This document shows, in pieces, positions 8,608 through 16,847 of a DNA stretch of 64,000 nt. The notes under the pieces were generated by a model. It was not told where the DNA came from. It worked only from the letters and a program-made list of their open reading frames with translations, and did no database searches. Each line of letters starts with the position of its first letter. The stretch's first letter is position 1. This stretch comes from Buttiauxella ferragutiae (GTDB lineage Bacteria; Pseudomonadota; Gammaproteobacteria; Enterobacterales; Enterobacteriaceae): assembly GCF_001654915.1 (NCBI RefSeq), contig NZ_LXEQ01000011.1. One strand, 5' to 3'. The position numbers and the translations under genes are program-made.

Positions 8608-9362
8608 CTCAACCCTTACTTTCGGTCAATAACCTGACCCATCTGTACGCGCCGGGAAAAGGCTTCAGCGATGTTTCATTCGAGCTTTACCCGGGTGAAG
8701 TGCTGGGCATTGTTGGCGAATCCGGCTCGGGTAAAACCACGCTGCTGAAGTCGATTTCCGCCCGCCTCGCCCCACAAAACGGCGAAGTGGTGTACCTCGA
8801 TTCTTCTTTATATGACATGAGCGAAGGCGACCGCCGCCGCTTGCTGCGCACCGAATGGGGCGTGGTGCATCAACACGCGATGGACGGCCTGCGCCGCCAC
8901 GTTTCGGCAGGTGGCAACATCGGTGAGCGTTTAATGGCGACCGGTGCGCGCCACTACGGTGACATTCGCGCTACCGCCGAGCGCTGGTTAGAAGAGGTGG
9001 AAATCCCGGCCTCGCGAATCGACGATTTACCGACCACGTTTTCCGGTGGCATGCAGCAACGTCTGCAAATCGCCCGCAACCTGGTGACGCATCCGAAACT
9101 GGTATTTATGGATGAGCCAACCGGCGGGCTGGACGTTTCCGTACAAGCGCGCCTGCTCGATTTGCTGCGCGGCCTGGTACGCGAACTGAATCTGGCGGTA
9201 GTGATTGTCACCCACGACCTGGGCGTGGCGCGTTTACTGGCAGACCGCCTGCTGGTGATGAAGCAAGGACAAGTGGTGGAAAGCGGCCTGACCGACCGCG
9301 TGCTGGACGACCCGCACCACCCGTATACCCAGTTGCTGGTGTCATCAGTGTTGCAGAACTGA
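8604..9362 (+). CDS. phnK: C-P lyase-associated ABC ATPase PhnK
   Basis: A soluble ABC-type nucleotide-binding protein of 252 residues that binds the PhnGHIJ core and is required for phosphonate use. Walker A (GESGSGKTT), signature FSGGMQQR, Walker B (LVFMDEP) and VTHDLG are all present. Despite its ABC form it is not part of a transporter. It starts in the ATGA overlap with phnJ. A REP pair of about 90 bp separates it from phnL. Confidence 0.95.
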   Translation: MTQPLLSVNNLTHLYAPGKGFSDVSFELYPGEVLGIVGESGSGKTTLLKSISARLAPQNGEVVYLDSSLYDMSEGDRRRLLRTEWGVVHQHAMDGLRRHVSAGGNIGERLMATGARHYGDIRATAERWLEEVEIPASRIDDLPTTFSGGMQQRLQIARNLVTHPKLVFMDEPTGGLDVSVQARLLDLLRGLVRELNLAVVIVTHDLGVARLLADRLLVMKQGQVVESGLTDRVLDDPHHPYTQLLVSSVLQN

Positions 9363-9376
9363 TTTTTGTCGGACGT

Positions 9377-9467
9377 GTCGGATGACGACGCTAACGCGTC
9401 TTATCCGACCTACGAAAAATACACACTGCACACCTGTAGGTCGGATAAGGCGAAGCCGTCATCCGAC
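9377..9467. repeat. REP pair (BIME) between phnK and phnL
   Basis: Two inverted REP units face each other: GTCGGATGACGACGC... at 9377-9413 and GTAGGTCGGATAAGG...CATCCGAC at 9436-9467. This is the standard BIME arrangement. E. coli, as I recall, also has REP sequence at this junction, so the site is a recurrent insertion point. Confidence 0.88.
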
Positions 9468-9495
9468 GTCATGGCATACGTTTTAAGGAACCAAT

Positions 9496-10197
9496 ATGTA
9501 CAGATTACGGGTTGAAAACCTGAGCAAAACTTTTGTGTTACACCATCAACATGGTATCCGTTTGCCAGTGCTGGCGAATGCCTCGCTGGAAGTGGAATCC
9601 GGCGAATGTGTGGTGCTGCACGGCCATTCCGGCAGCGGAAAATCCACCCTTTTACGCTCGCTGTACGCCAACTATTTGCCTGACCAGGGACATATTTGGG
9701 TCAAACATAACGACGCGTGGCTGGACATTGTGCAGGCTCCAGCGCGTGACGTGCTGGCAGTGCGCCGCCAGACCATTGGCTGGGTGAGCCAGTTTTTGCG
9801 CGTCATCCCGCGTATTTCAGCACTTGAAGTGGTGATGCAACCGCTGCTGGATTTGGGTGTTTCACGTGACGTCTGTGAAGACAAAGCGTCAATGCTGCTG
9901 ACTCGCCTGAATGTGCCAGAACGCTTATGGAACCTGGCACCATCGACGTTTTCCGGCGGCGAACAACAGCGCGTGAACATCGCCCGTGGCTTTATCGTCG
10001 ACTACCCAATTTTGCTGCTCGATGAACCGACCGCCTCACTGGATGCGAAAAACAGCGCCGCCGTGGTGGATTTGATTCTGGAAGCCAAAGCACGCGGTGC
10101 GGCAGTGGTCGGGATTTTCCACGACGAAAGCGTGCGCAACCTGGTCGCAGACCGCCTGCACAATATGGCAACCGTCGAGGCTAAAAATGATCATTAA
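9496..10197 (+). CDS. phnL: C-P lyase-associated ABC ATPase PhnL
   Basis: Second ABC-type ATPase of the pathway, 233 residues. It assists PhnGHI in forming ribose 1-phosphonate 5-triphosphate and can join PhnK on the core complex. Walker A (GHSGSGKST), signature FSGGEQQR and Walker B (ILLLDEP) are visible. AAGGAA precedes the ATG. Its 3' end overlaps phnM by 11 bases. Confidence 0.95.
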   Translation: MYRLRVENLSKTFVLHHQHGIRLPVLANASLEVESGECVVLHGHSGSGKSTLLRSLYANYLPDQGHIWVKHNDAWLDIVQAPARDVLAVRRQTIGWVSQFLRVIPRISALEVVMQPLLDLGVSRDVCEDKASMLLTRLNVPERLWNLAPSTFSGGEQQRVNIARGFIVDYPILLLDEPTASLDAKNSAAVVDLILEAKARGAAVVGIFHDESVRNLVADRLHNMATVEAKNDH

Positions 10198-11323
10198 TAA
10201 CGTCAAACTGGTGCTGGAAAATGAAGTGGTTAACGGTTCGCTGGAAGTGGCCGACGGCGTAATTCGTAATTTTGCCGACAGCCCAAGCCAGCTACCGCAA
10301 GCGCAAGATGGCGCAGGCGGCTGGTTGCTGCCGGGGTTAATCGAACTGCATACCGACAACCTCGATAAATTCTTCACCCCGCGCCCGAAAGTGGACTGGC
10401 CTGCGCACTCAGCGATGAGCAGCCACGATGCCTTAATGGTGGCAAGCGGTATCACCACGGTGCTGGACGCCGTGGCGCTGGGCGATGTACGCGACGGTGG
10501 CGACCGTCTGGATAACCTCGAGAAGATGATTAACGCAGTGATGGACAGCCAGGCGCGTGGTATGAACCGCGCCGAGCACCGCCTGCATCTGCGTTGCGAA
10601 CTGCCGCACCACACCACACTGCCGCTGTTCCAGCAGTTGATTGAACGTAGCGGCGTGTCGCTGGTGTCGTTGATGGACCACTCACCAGGCCAGCGCCAGT
10701 TCGCAAACCTGGTGAAATATCGCGAATATTACCAGGGGAAATATCAGCTTAACGATGCCGACATGGACAGCTACGAAGCCGAGCAGTTAGCACTGGCTGA
10801 ACGCTGGTCGCAGCCCAACCGCCTGGCGATTGCCGCCGAGTGCCGCGCACGCAATATCGCACTTGCCAGCCACGATGACGCCACCCGCGCTCACGTTGCA
10901 GAATCCCACGAGCTGGGCATTGTGATTGCCGAATTCCCCACCACGCTTGAAGCCGCCCAGGCCTCGCATCAGCATGGAATGAGCGTGTTGATGGGTGCCC
11001 CGAATATTGTGCGCGGCGGCTCGCATTCCGGTAACGTAGCGGCGCATCAGCTTGCGCAAGCCGGGCTACTGGATATTCTCTCTTCCGACTATTACCCGGC
11101 GAGTTTGCTGGATGCTACATTCCGCGTCGCCAGCGACGAATCAAACCGTTTCACCCTGCCACAAGCGGTGGCACTGGTGACGCGCAACCCGGCCAACGCA
11201 TTGAATCTCGATGACCGTGGCGTGCTGGCAGAAGGCAAACGTGCCGATATGGTACTGGCGCATCTTCACGGTGACCACGTTCACGTCGGCCATGTCTGGC
11301 GTCAGGGAATACGGGTGTTCTGA
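10187..11323 (+). CDS. phnM: Ribose 1-phosphonate 5-triphosphate diphosphatase PhnM
   Basis: Amidohydrolase-family enzyme of 378 residues that removes pyrophosphate from ribose 1-phosphonate 5-triphosphate. Motifs include GLIELHTDNLDKFF near residue 55 and a late ASHDDATRAHV segment carrying metal ligands. The start MIINNVKLVLENEVV equals the E. coli start. The frame runs open upstream into phnL, but that part is out of context. It ends in a TGATG junction with phnN. Confidence 0.95.
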   Translation: MIINNVKLVLENEVVNGSLEVADGVIRNFADSPSQLPQAQDGAGGWLLPGLIELHTDNLDKFFTPRPKVDWPAHSAMSSHDALMVASGITTVLDAVALGDVRDGGDRLDNLEKMINAVMDSQARGMNRAEHRLHLRCELPHHTTLPLFQQLIERSGVSLVSLMDHSPGQRQFANLVKYREYYQGKYQLNDADMDSYEAEQLALAERWSQPNRLAIAAECRARNIALASHDDATRAHVAESHELGIVIAEFPTTLEAAQASHQHGMSVLMGAPNIVRGGSHSGNVAAHQLAQAGLLDILSSDYYPASLLDATFRVASDESNRFTLPQAVALVTRNPANALNLDDRGVLAEGKRADMVLAHLHGDHVHVGHVWRQGIRVF

Positions 11324-11910
11324 TGAGCAAAATTGTCTGGTTGATGGGGCCGTCTGGCTCCGGGAAAGACAGCCTGCTGACGGCACTGCGCCAGCAGGAG
11401 AATAATCAACTACTGGTGGCGCACCGTTACATCACCCGCGCTGCCGATGCCGGATGTGAAAACCATATCGCGCTGAGTGAAAAGGAGTTCGCTCAGCGCC
11501 AGCAACAGGGTCTGTTTGCCCTGTGCTGGCAGGCGCATCACCAAAGTTACGGCATCGGCATCGAGCTGGATATCTGGCTCGACTCCGGCTTCGACGTGGT
11601 GGTGAACGGCTCGCGCGAGCATTTAGCACAGGCGCGAGCGCGTTATGGTGAGGAGTTAGTGCCAATTTGTCTGCATGTTTCAACCGACGTTTTGCGCAAG
11701 CGTCTTGAAGCTCGCGGGCGCGAAACTGCACCACAAATCGAGCAACGCCTGCAACGTGCCGCCTTCTACGCACCGGATTTGGACGAATGTCTGATACTTA
11801 ACAACGATGGCAGTCTGGCAGAGTCTGTCTTATCGTTTATGCGTCTGGTGAATAACCGACGCAACACGAACATCGTCCATTTTCGTCCGAAGGAACCGCG
11901 CCATGTCTGA
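11323..11910 (+). CDS. phnN: Ribose 1,5-bisphosphokinase PhnN
   Basis: P-loop kinase related to guanylate kinase that phosphorylates ribose 1,5-bisphosphate to PRPP, the last step that returns the ribosyl carrier to metabolism. Walker A is GPSGSGKDS near residue 9, followed by the family's HRYITR motif. At 195 residues it is slightly longer than E. coli PhnN (185) through its C terminus. It overlaps phnO by 8 bases. Confidence 0.94.
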   Translation: MSKIVWLMGPSGSGKDSLLTALRQQENNQLLVAHRYITRAADAGCENHIALSEKEFAQRQQQGLFALCWQAHHQSYGIGIELDIWLDSGFDVVVNGSREHLAQARARYGEELVPICLHVSTDVLRKRLEARGRETAPQIEQRLQRAAFYAPDLDECLILNNDGSLAESVLSFMRLVNNRRNTNIVHFRPKEPRHV

Positions 11911-12388
11911 TGTCATTGAGGTAAAGCATATCGTCGAATTACGTCCCGCAACCGCTGCTGACAGCGATGCCGTATATAGGCTGATTTGCGAACTCAAACA
12001 GGCCCAGTTTGATCGCCAGGCATTTAACAATGGATTTGCGGCAAACCTCGCAGAACGCAATGTGCATTACCATCTGGCGCTGCTCAATGGCGAAGTGGTC
12101 GGCATGGTGGGTTTGCAGCTGCAATTTCATCTGCACCATGTGAATTGGGTGGGAGAAATTCAGGAACTGGTGGTGATGCCGCAAGCTCGGGGATACGGCG
12201 TGGGCAGCAAGCTGATGGCCTGGGCGGAACAACAGGCGCGCACTGCCGGAGCTGAGCTGACCGAGCTTTCCACCAGCACCAAACGCCTGGACGCCCATCG
12301 TTTTTATCTGCGCGAAGGGTATCAGCAGACCCATTTTCGGTTTACCAAGCCAGTGGAGACACTGAATGAGCCTGACACTAACCCTTAG
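11903..12388 (+). CDS. phnO: Aminoalkylphosphonate N-acetyltransferase PhnO
   Basis: GNAT-fold acetyltransferase, 161 residues, that acetylates aminoalkylphosphonates such as aminoethylphosphonate with acetyl-CoA. The acetyl-CoA motif is VVMPQARGYGVGSKLM near residues 90-105, and the C-terminal HRFYLREGYQQTHFRF segment matches E. coli PhnO. The N terminus is a few residues longer than in E. coli. The 3' end overlaps phnP by 23 bases, with the PhnP start buried in it. Confidence 0.93.
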   Translation: MSDVIEVKHIVELRPATAADSDAVYRLICELKQAQFDRQAFNNGFAANLAERNVHYHLALLNGEVVGMVGLQLQFHLHHVNWVGEIQELVVMPQARGYGVGSKLMAWAEQQARTAGAELTELSTSTKRLDAHRFYLREGYQQTHFRFTKPVETLNEPDTNP

Positions 12389-13124
12389 CGGAACGGGCGG
12401 TGCACAACTGGTGCCTGCTTTTGGCTGTTTTTGTGCCGCCTGCGAGCGTGCTCGCAATAATCCGCAATATCGCCGTAAGCCTTGCAGCGCCGTGGTGAAG
12501 TTTAACGAAGCGGTGACGCTGCTGGATGCCGGGATTCCCGATTTAATGGACCACTGGCAACCTGCGGAATTTCAGCAGTTTTTGCTGACCCATTACCACA
12601 TGGACCACGTGCAGGGTTTATTTCCGCTGCGCTGGGGCGTGGGCGAGAAAATCCCGGTCTACGGCCCTGCCGATGAACAAGGTTGCGACGATCTGTTTAA
12701 ACACCCTGGCATTCTCGATTTCAGCCACACGCTTGAACCGTTTGTTGGGTTTACCCTGCAAGCGCTGCGTGTCACGCCCCTGCCGCTCAACCATTCCAAA
12801 CTGACACTCGGTTATCTGTTTGAAACCCCGCACAGCCGGGTCGCGTGGTTATGCGATACCGCAGGCCTGCCGGAAAAAACGCTGAAGTTTCTGGCCAACA
12901 ACAAGCCGCAGGTGATGGTGATTGATTGCAGCCATGAGCCGCGCACGCAGACCCCGAAAAACCATTGCGATTTGAATACCGTAATTGAGCTAAATAAACA
13001 CATCGGCTGCCCGCGTGTGGTCCTCACCCATATCAGCCACCAGTTCGATAACTGGCTGATGGAGAATGCGTTACCCGAAGGGTGCGAAGCCGGATTTGAC
13101 GGGATGGTTATTCGGGTGGATTAG
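12366..13124 (+). CDS. phnP: Phosphoribosyl 1,2-cyclic phosphate phosphodiesterase PhnP
   Basis: Metallo-beta-lactamase-fold hydrolase that opens the cyclic product of PhnJ to ribose 1,5-bisphosphate. It is 252 residues, the E. coli length. The metal motif is THYHMDH near residue 77, and Cys21, Cys23 and Cys26 of the structural zinc site are present (GCFCAAC). This is the last gene of the operon; a REP begins two bases after its stop. Confidence 0.95.
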   Translation: MSLTLTLSGTGGAQLVPAFGCFCAACERARNNPQYRRKPCSAVVKFNEAVTLLDAGIPDLMDHWQPAEFQQFLLTHYHMDHVQGLFPLRWGVGEKIPVYGPADEQGCDDLFKHPGILDFSHTLEPFVGFTLQALRVTPLPLNHSKLTLGYLFETPHSRVAWLCDTAGLPEKTLKFLANNKPQVMVIDCSHEPRTQTPKNHCDLNTVIELNKHIGCPRVVLTHISHQFDNWLMENALPEGCEAGFDGMVIRVD

Positions 13125-13125
13125 T

Positions 13126-13266
13126 GTCGGATGACGCTGCGCTTATCCGACCTACGATTGGGTTTGGATTTTTGGTTTTGGGTTTGGGTTTGGGTTTGGT
13201 TTTGGGTTTGGTTTTGGGTTTGGGTTTGGGTTTTGTAGGGGGGATAAGCCGCAGGCGTCATCCACC
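13126..13266. repeat. REP pair with G-rich spacer, 3' side of RAYT
   Basis: A REP unit GTCGGATGACGCTGCG...CCGACCTAC (13126-13155) faces a second unit GTAGGGGGGATAAGCC...CATCCACC (13235-13266). Between them lies about 80 bp of repeated GGGTTT, GGTTTT and related hexamers. The stop codon of the RAYT gene (13258-13260) falls within the second unit. Confidence 0.9.
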
Positions 13267-13761
13267 GGCCTTTCGTTCACCGGCACTAAAATCTTCCACT
13301 TCCCCCGCCCAATCCGCCGGATAAAGCCCTCGTTTTACATCTCGGTGAAAAGACGAATAAGGCCATTCGCAGGCCGTTTTGACGAAACCATGTTTAACCG
13401 GATTGATGTAAACGTAATCGACATGCGCCGCGTAATCGCGATCATCCTTGATGCAGTGTTCCCAAAAGCGTTTTTGCCAGACGGTGGGACTCCCGGGAAG
13501 GGATTTCGTGAAGGCTTTTTTGATTGCCCGCCAGCGCTGAGAATAGTTGCTGTCGTCGGATGGCAGCGTCCAGATGCAGTGCATATGATCCGGCAGAACA
13601 ACCCAGGCGTTGATTTCGAAAGGATAGCGTTCTTTGACCTTTCCAAGTGCTTGCCTGAGTTCCTCAATATGTCTGACGAGCAAATCATCTTTGCGGTCAT
13701 GCAGATTGACGGTGAAAAACCACGTTCCACCGTTGACCCGCATGCGGAGATAGTTGGGCAT
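13258..13761 (-). CDS. rayT: REP-associated tyrosine transposase (RAYT)
   Basis: A 167-residue Y1/HUH single-strand transposase of the TnpA-REP type, close to E. coli RayT (YafM). The HUH motif is HMHCIW and the catalytic tyrosine lies in YVYINPVKHG. The frame extends upstream through repeat DNA to 13863, but MPNYLRMRVNGGTWFFTVNL is the conserved start. It is flanked by REP pairs on both sides, the arrangement expected of a RAYT that acts on its own REPs. The stop codon lies inside a REP. Confidence 0.93.
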   Translation of the reverse strand: MPNYLRMRVNGGTWFFTVNLHDRKDDLLVRHIEELRQALGKVKERYPFEINAWVVLPDHMHCIWTLPSDDSNYSQRWRAIKKAFTKSLPGSPTVWQKRFWEHCIKDDRDYAAHVDYVYINPVKHGFVKTACEWPYSSFHRDVKRGLYPADWAGEVEDFSAGERKAGG

Positions 13762-13779
13762 TTTCGCACCTGTGTTGGA

Positions 13780-13864
13780 GTCGGATGACGCTGCGCTTAT
13801 CCGACCTACGATTGGGTTTGAGGTTGGGTTTTGTAGGGGGGATAAGCCGCAGGCGTCATCCACC
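13780..13864. repeat. REP pair, 5' side of RAYT
   Basis: The first unit (13780-13809) has the same 30-base sequence as that at 13126, and the second (13833-13864) the same as that at 13235. The spacer is a short version of the G-rich sequence (ATTGGGTTTGAGGTTGGG). RAYT is therefore bracketed by two direct copies of the whole BIME. Confidence 0.92.
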
Positions 13865-13939
13865 GAGAATCATCGCAACCTAACACAACAAAATCGAAAA
13901 ATGCCCGGCAAACACTCATTCCAGAACCCAGCTCGCAGA

Positions 13940-14275
13940 CTACCGGTAATCATCATCCAGGCGGCGTTCGTCTTCTTCGAGCTGGCGGCGCTGGTCGTCT
14001 AACTGGCGCTGTTGGTTATCGAGTTGACGGCGACGATCTTCTAACTGTCGATGGCGGTCTTCGTACTGGCGTCGGTCGTCATCATTGCGGCGTTGATTTT
14101 CGTCGTCCCAACGCCGATCGTCGTCGTTGTTATTGTTCGGCTTATAAGCATCGTTAATTGCCTGTGAAATAGAGCCGACAATGGAATTATCAAACAGACC
14201 ATCCAGCGCATCGGCGTGGGCAAATGTGGTCATGGTCAGGCTACCGAGCAGCAGCATGGTGGAGTATCGATTCAT
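13940..14275 (-). CDS. yjdP: YjdP-like periplasmic coiled-coil protein
   Basis: A 111-residue protein with a signal peptide (MNRYSTMLLLGSLTMTTFAHA) followed by QAINDAY and a highly charged coiled coil rich in Asp, Arg and Gln (repeats of RRQLDD/QRQLDD type to the end). E. coli YjdP has the same design and lies next to phnP, as here. The function is unknown. The frame is open for 16 more codons upstream, but the signal peptide fixes the start at 14275. Confidence 0.85.
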   Translation of the reverse strand: MNRYSTMLLLGSLTMTTFAHADALDGLFDNSIVGSISQAINDAYKPNNNNDDDRRWDDENQRRNDDDRRQYEDRHRQLEDRRRQLDNQQRQLDDQRRQLEEDERRLDDDYR

Positions 14276-14609
14276 AAGCCAGCCTGATGGTATGTTAACT
14301 CCGAAAACGATAGGGAAAGTCACCGCATCTCAACAGCGGAGTATTCTCAATTTACCCCTCCCCATTCACGATATTTATTAACGCTAATTCCCCCCTCCTT
14401 TTTATTAATCATTTCGCTAAATAGCTATTTTTGGACATTTGAAGACGAAAACATGATCGTTACCATATATTTCACATAAATATTAAAACGATATTTCAAA
14501 ATATGTAAATCGAGTGTTTAATGTTTCCAATTCAAACAAAACCCACAATAACTCAAATGGCATTATTGCTATCTTGAAGTATCAGGGGCATAACTCATAG
14601 GGAACTACA
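14276..14609. other. Divergent intergenic region, yjdP / SSS transporter
   Basis: 334 bp, AT-rich in its second half. It must hold promoters for both divergent genes, but I see no clear -35/-10 pair, operator or terminator. AGGGAA lies upstream of the ATG at 14610. A TGGCATTATTGC string near 14558 lacks proper sigma-54 spacing. Confidence 0.5.
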
Positions 14610-16388
14610 ATGTCTTACGATTACATTGTAATAGCGGGTTATTTCTTATTAATGGTCGCCATTAGTCTGCTATTCAAAAAAATGGCCAATAACAGTACCA
14701 GTGACTACTTCCGCGGCGGTGGCAAGATGCTGTGGTGGATGGTTGGGGCAACCGCGTTTATGACGCAGTTTTCCGCCTGGACCTTCACTGGTGCGGCAGG
14801 CAAGGCATTTACGGATGGTTTTGCGGTGCTGGCGGTGTTTATTGGCAACATGGTGGCCTATTTATTTGCGTGGCTTTATTTCGCGCGTCGTTTTCGTCAA
14901 ATGCGTGTCGATACCCCAACCGAAGCAGTACGTCGCCGCTTTGGCCCGGTCAACGAACAATTCTTTACCTGGGTCATTATTCCTCTGAGCGTAATTAACG
15001 CTGGCGTGTGGCTGAACGGCCTCGGTGTTTTCGCCTCCGCAGTATTTAACGCCGACATTGTTACCACTATCTGGATTACTGGCCTGGCGGTACTGGCAAT
15101 CTCCATGCTGAGTGGTGCCTGGGGCGTGGTGGCATCCGACTTTATTCAAACTCTGGTTATCGCGGTTATTTCCGTGGCTTGCGCCCTTGTGGCTCTGTGG
15201 ACTGTAGGCGGTCCGGCTAATATCGTGACTGAGTTCCCGTCTGGCTTCTTCACCGGCCCGGACATGAACTACCCGTTACTGATGGTTGGCACCTTCCTGT
15301 TCTTCGTAGTCAAACAGCTGCAAAGTATCAACAACATGCAGGAATCCTACCGTTTCCTGAATGCTAAGGACTCCAAAAACGCCAGCAAAGCGGCGCTGAT
15401 GGCGCTGCTGATGATGCTGATTGGCGCGGTGATTTGGTTTATCCCACCGTGGGCCACCGCGATTATTTACCCTGATGCGGGCGCGCAATACCCTGAGCTG
15501 GGCGCGAAAGCCCGTGATGCGGTTTACCTGGTGTTTGCTCGTGAAGCGATGCCGCTGGGAACGGTTGGGCTGCTGATGGCCGGCCTGTTTGCCGCCACCA
15601 TGTCGTCGATGGACTCTGCGCTGAACCGTAACTCCGGTATCTTCGTGCGTAGCTTCTACGCAACGATTGTGCGCAAAGGCAAAGCGACGGATCAAGAGCA
15701 ACTGCGTGCCGGGCAAATCGCCTGCCTGGTGAACGGTTTGCTGGTTATCTTCATGGCGCAGTTCTTTAACTCGCTCAAGCACCTCAGCCTGTTCGACCTG
15801 ATGATGCAGGTTGCCACGCTGCTGCAATCGCCGATTCTGGTGCCATTGTTCTTCGGAATGCTGATTCGCAGAACGCCTTCCTGGGCTCCGTGGGCTACCG
15901 TAATCTTTGGTCTGAGCGTTTCCTGGATGGTGGTTGATGTATTCACGCCGCAGTACGTGATGTCATGGTTTGGTGTTGAGAAACTGACTGGCCGTGAAGT
16001 GAGCGAGCTGAAAACCATCATTCCTATCGTCGCCCATCTGGTGCTGACGGGTGGCTTCTTCTGCCTGACTGCGCTGCTGTATAAGCCACAAGCCGACAAA
16101 AATGTCGCCGCGACTGATGCGTTCTTTAAGGATGTGGAAACCGAGTGTGTAGAAGATGACGCACAAGACATCGTAGACCGCATGCAGCGTAACAAGCTGG
16201 GCGACCTGACGATTTACATGGCAGCAGGCTTGTCACTGATGGTGTTAATTCCTAACCCAATGTGGGGCCGCTTACTGTTCCTCGGTTGTGCCACCGTGGT
16301 GTTCGCTGTGGGGTATGCGCTAAAACGTAGCGCGAAGATTGACAATCAAAGCGTGGTATTAAAAACCTCGACGCAAAGCCAGTCGTAA
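14610..16388 (+). CDS. Sodium:solute symporter (SSS family)
   Basis: A 592-residue integral membrane protein with about 13-14 hydrophobic segments and SSS-family motifs: SDYFRGGGKMLWWMVGATAF early in the protein, and GLFAATMSSMDSALNRNSG in the middle, the family's sodium-site region. A hydrophilic C-terminal stretch (about residues 490-530) precedes a last membrane pair. SSS members carry sugars, amino acids, carboxylates or vitamins with sodium; no catabolic neighbour reveals the substrate. It appears to be a single-gene unit, with a REP pair directly downstream. Confidence 0.88.
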   Translation: MSYDYIVIAGYFLLMVAISLLFKKMANNSTSDYFRGGGKMLWWMVGATAFMTQFSAWTFTGAAGKAFTDGFAVLAVFIGNMVAYLFAWLYFARRFRQMRVDTPTEAVRRRFGPVNEQFFTWVIIPLSVINAGVWLNGLGVFASAVFNADIVTTIWITGLAVLAISMLSGAWGVVASDFIQTLVIAVISVACALVALWTVGGPANIVTEFPSGFFTGPDMNYPLLMVGTFLFFVVKQLQSINNMQESYRFLNAKDSKNASKAALMALLMMLIGAVIWFIPPWATAIIYPDAGAQYPELGAKARDAVYLVFAREAMPLGTVGLLMAGLFAATMSSMDSALNRNSGIFVRSFYATIVRKGKATDQEQLRAGQIACLVNGLLVIFMAQFFNSLKHLSLFDLMMQVATLLQSPILVPLFFGMLIRRTPSWAPWATVIFGLSVSWMVVDVFTPQYVMSWFGVEKLTGREVSELKTIIPIVAHLVLTGGFFCLTALLYKPQADKNVAATDAFFKDVETECVEDDAQDIVDRMQRNKLGDLTIYMAAGLSLMVLIPNPMWGRLLFLGCATVVFAVGYALKRSAKIDNQSVVLKTSTQSQS

Positions 16389-16403
16389 TCCCTGCTTAGT
16401 TTT

Positions 16404-16473
16404 GTCGGATGACGCTGCGCTTATCCAACCTACAAAAAAACCGTAGGGCGGATAAGCGCCAGTGCCATCCACC
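16404..16473. repeat. REP pair after SSS transporter gene
   Basis: REP units GTCGGATGACGCTGCG... (16404-16433) and GTAGGGCGGATAAGCG... (16443-16473) face each other 16 bp after the stop codon. Confidence 0.88.
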
Positions 16474-16753
16474 GTTTACGCCCTCCGTGATACTTCATTA
16501 GCCACACGCAAGTGTTGTCTCTTATTTCGCCAATCTTATGTTTCTTATTCCACCAGCCCACAAAAAATGATCGCTTAATCGATGTTCAACCCTGCGTAAT
16601 AATCAAGCAACAATAGTAACGGCACGGTTATTTATTATTATCGTAGTCATTAATTTAGCGTTTTATCCTGGCTTAAATATCTTAACCAGTAGTTAAAAAC
16701 CATATAATAAACATGGCTAATCAATATAAGAATAATCGCAGAAACATTCGTAA

Positions 16754-16795
16754 ATATTATGTAATAAGGACATAGAGCATCTACATATTATGTAA
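16754..16795 (+). promoter_or_regulatory. 11-bp direct repeats upstream of giant gene
   Basis: ATATTATGTAA occurs twice with start points 31 bp apart, about three helical turns, ending 52 bp before the ATG at 16848. The spacing would put both copies on one face of the helix, as for a dimeric or cooperative regulator. The function is inferred only from the repeat. Confidence 0.4.
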
Positions 16796-16847
16796 CTTGC
16801 ATGTATCATTGATGTTAATGACGCTGAAGTTGCCAAGAGTAAATGCC

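Larger units (their letters stand above)
16389..16847. other. Intergenic region upstream of the giant gene
   Basis: 459 bp. The first part contains a REP pair. The remainder is AT-rich with a TATAAT at 16703-16708 but no convincing -35 element. An 11-bp direct repeat ATATTATGTAA lies at 16754-16764 and 16785-16795, 31 bp apart. No gene is seen. Confidence 0.6.

Noticed and set aside
13124..13324. Open frame of 66 codons with long GLGLVLG repeats
   Set aside because: It is only the translation of the G-rich repeat and REP DNA beside RAYT.
13126..13864. CRISPR array
   Set aside because: The repeats are inverted REP pairs with similar spacers around a RAYT gene, with no regular unique spacers and no cas genes.
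14555..14572. TGGCATTATTGC as a sigma-54 promoter for the SSS gene
   Set aside because: The GG and GC are seven bases apart instead of ten.
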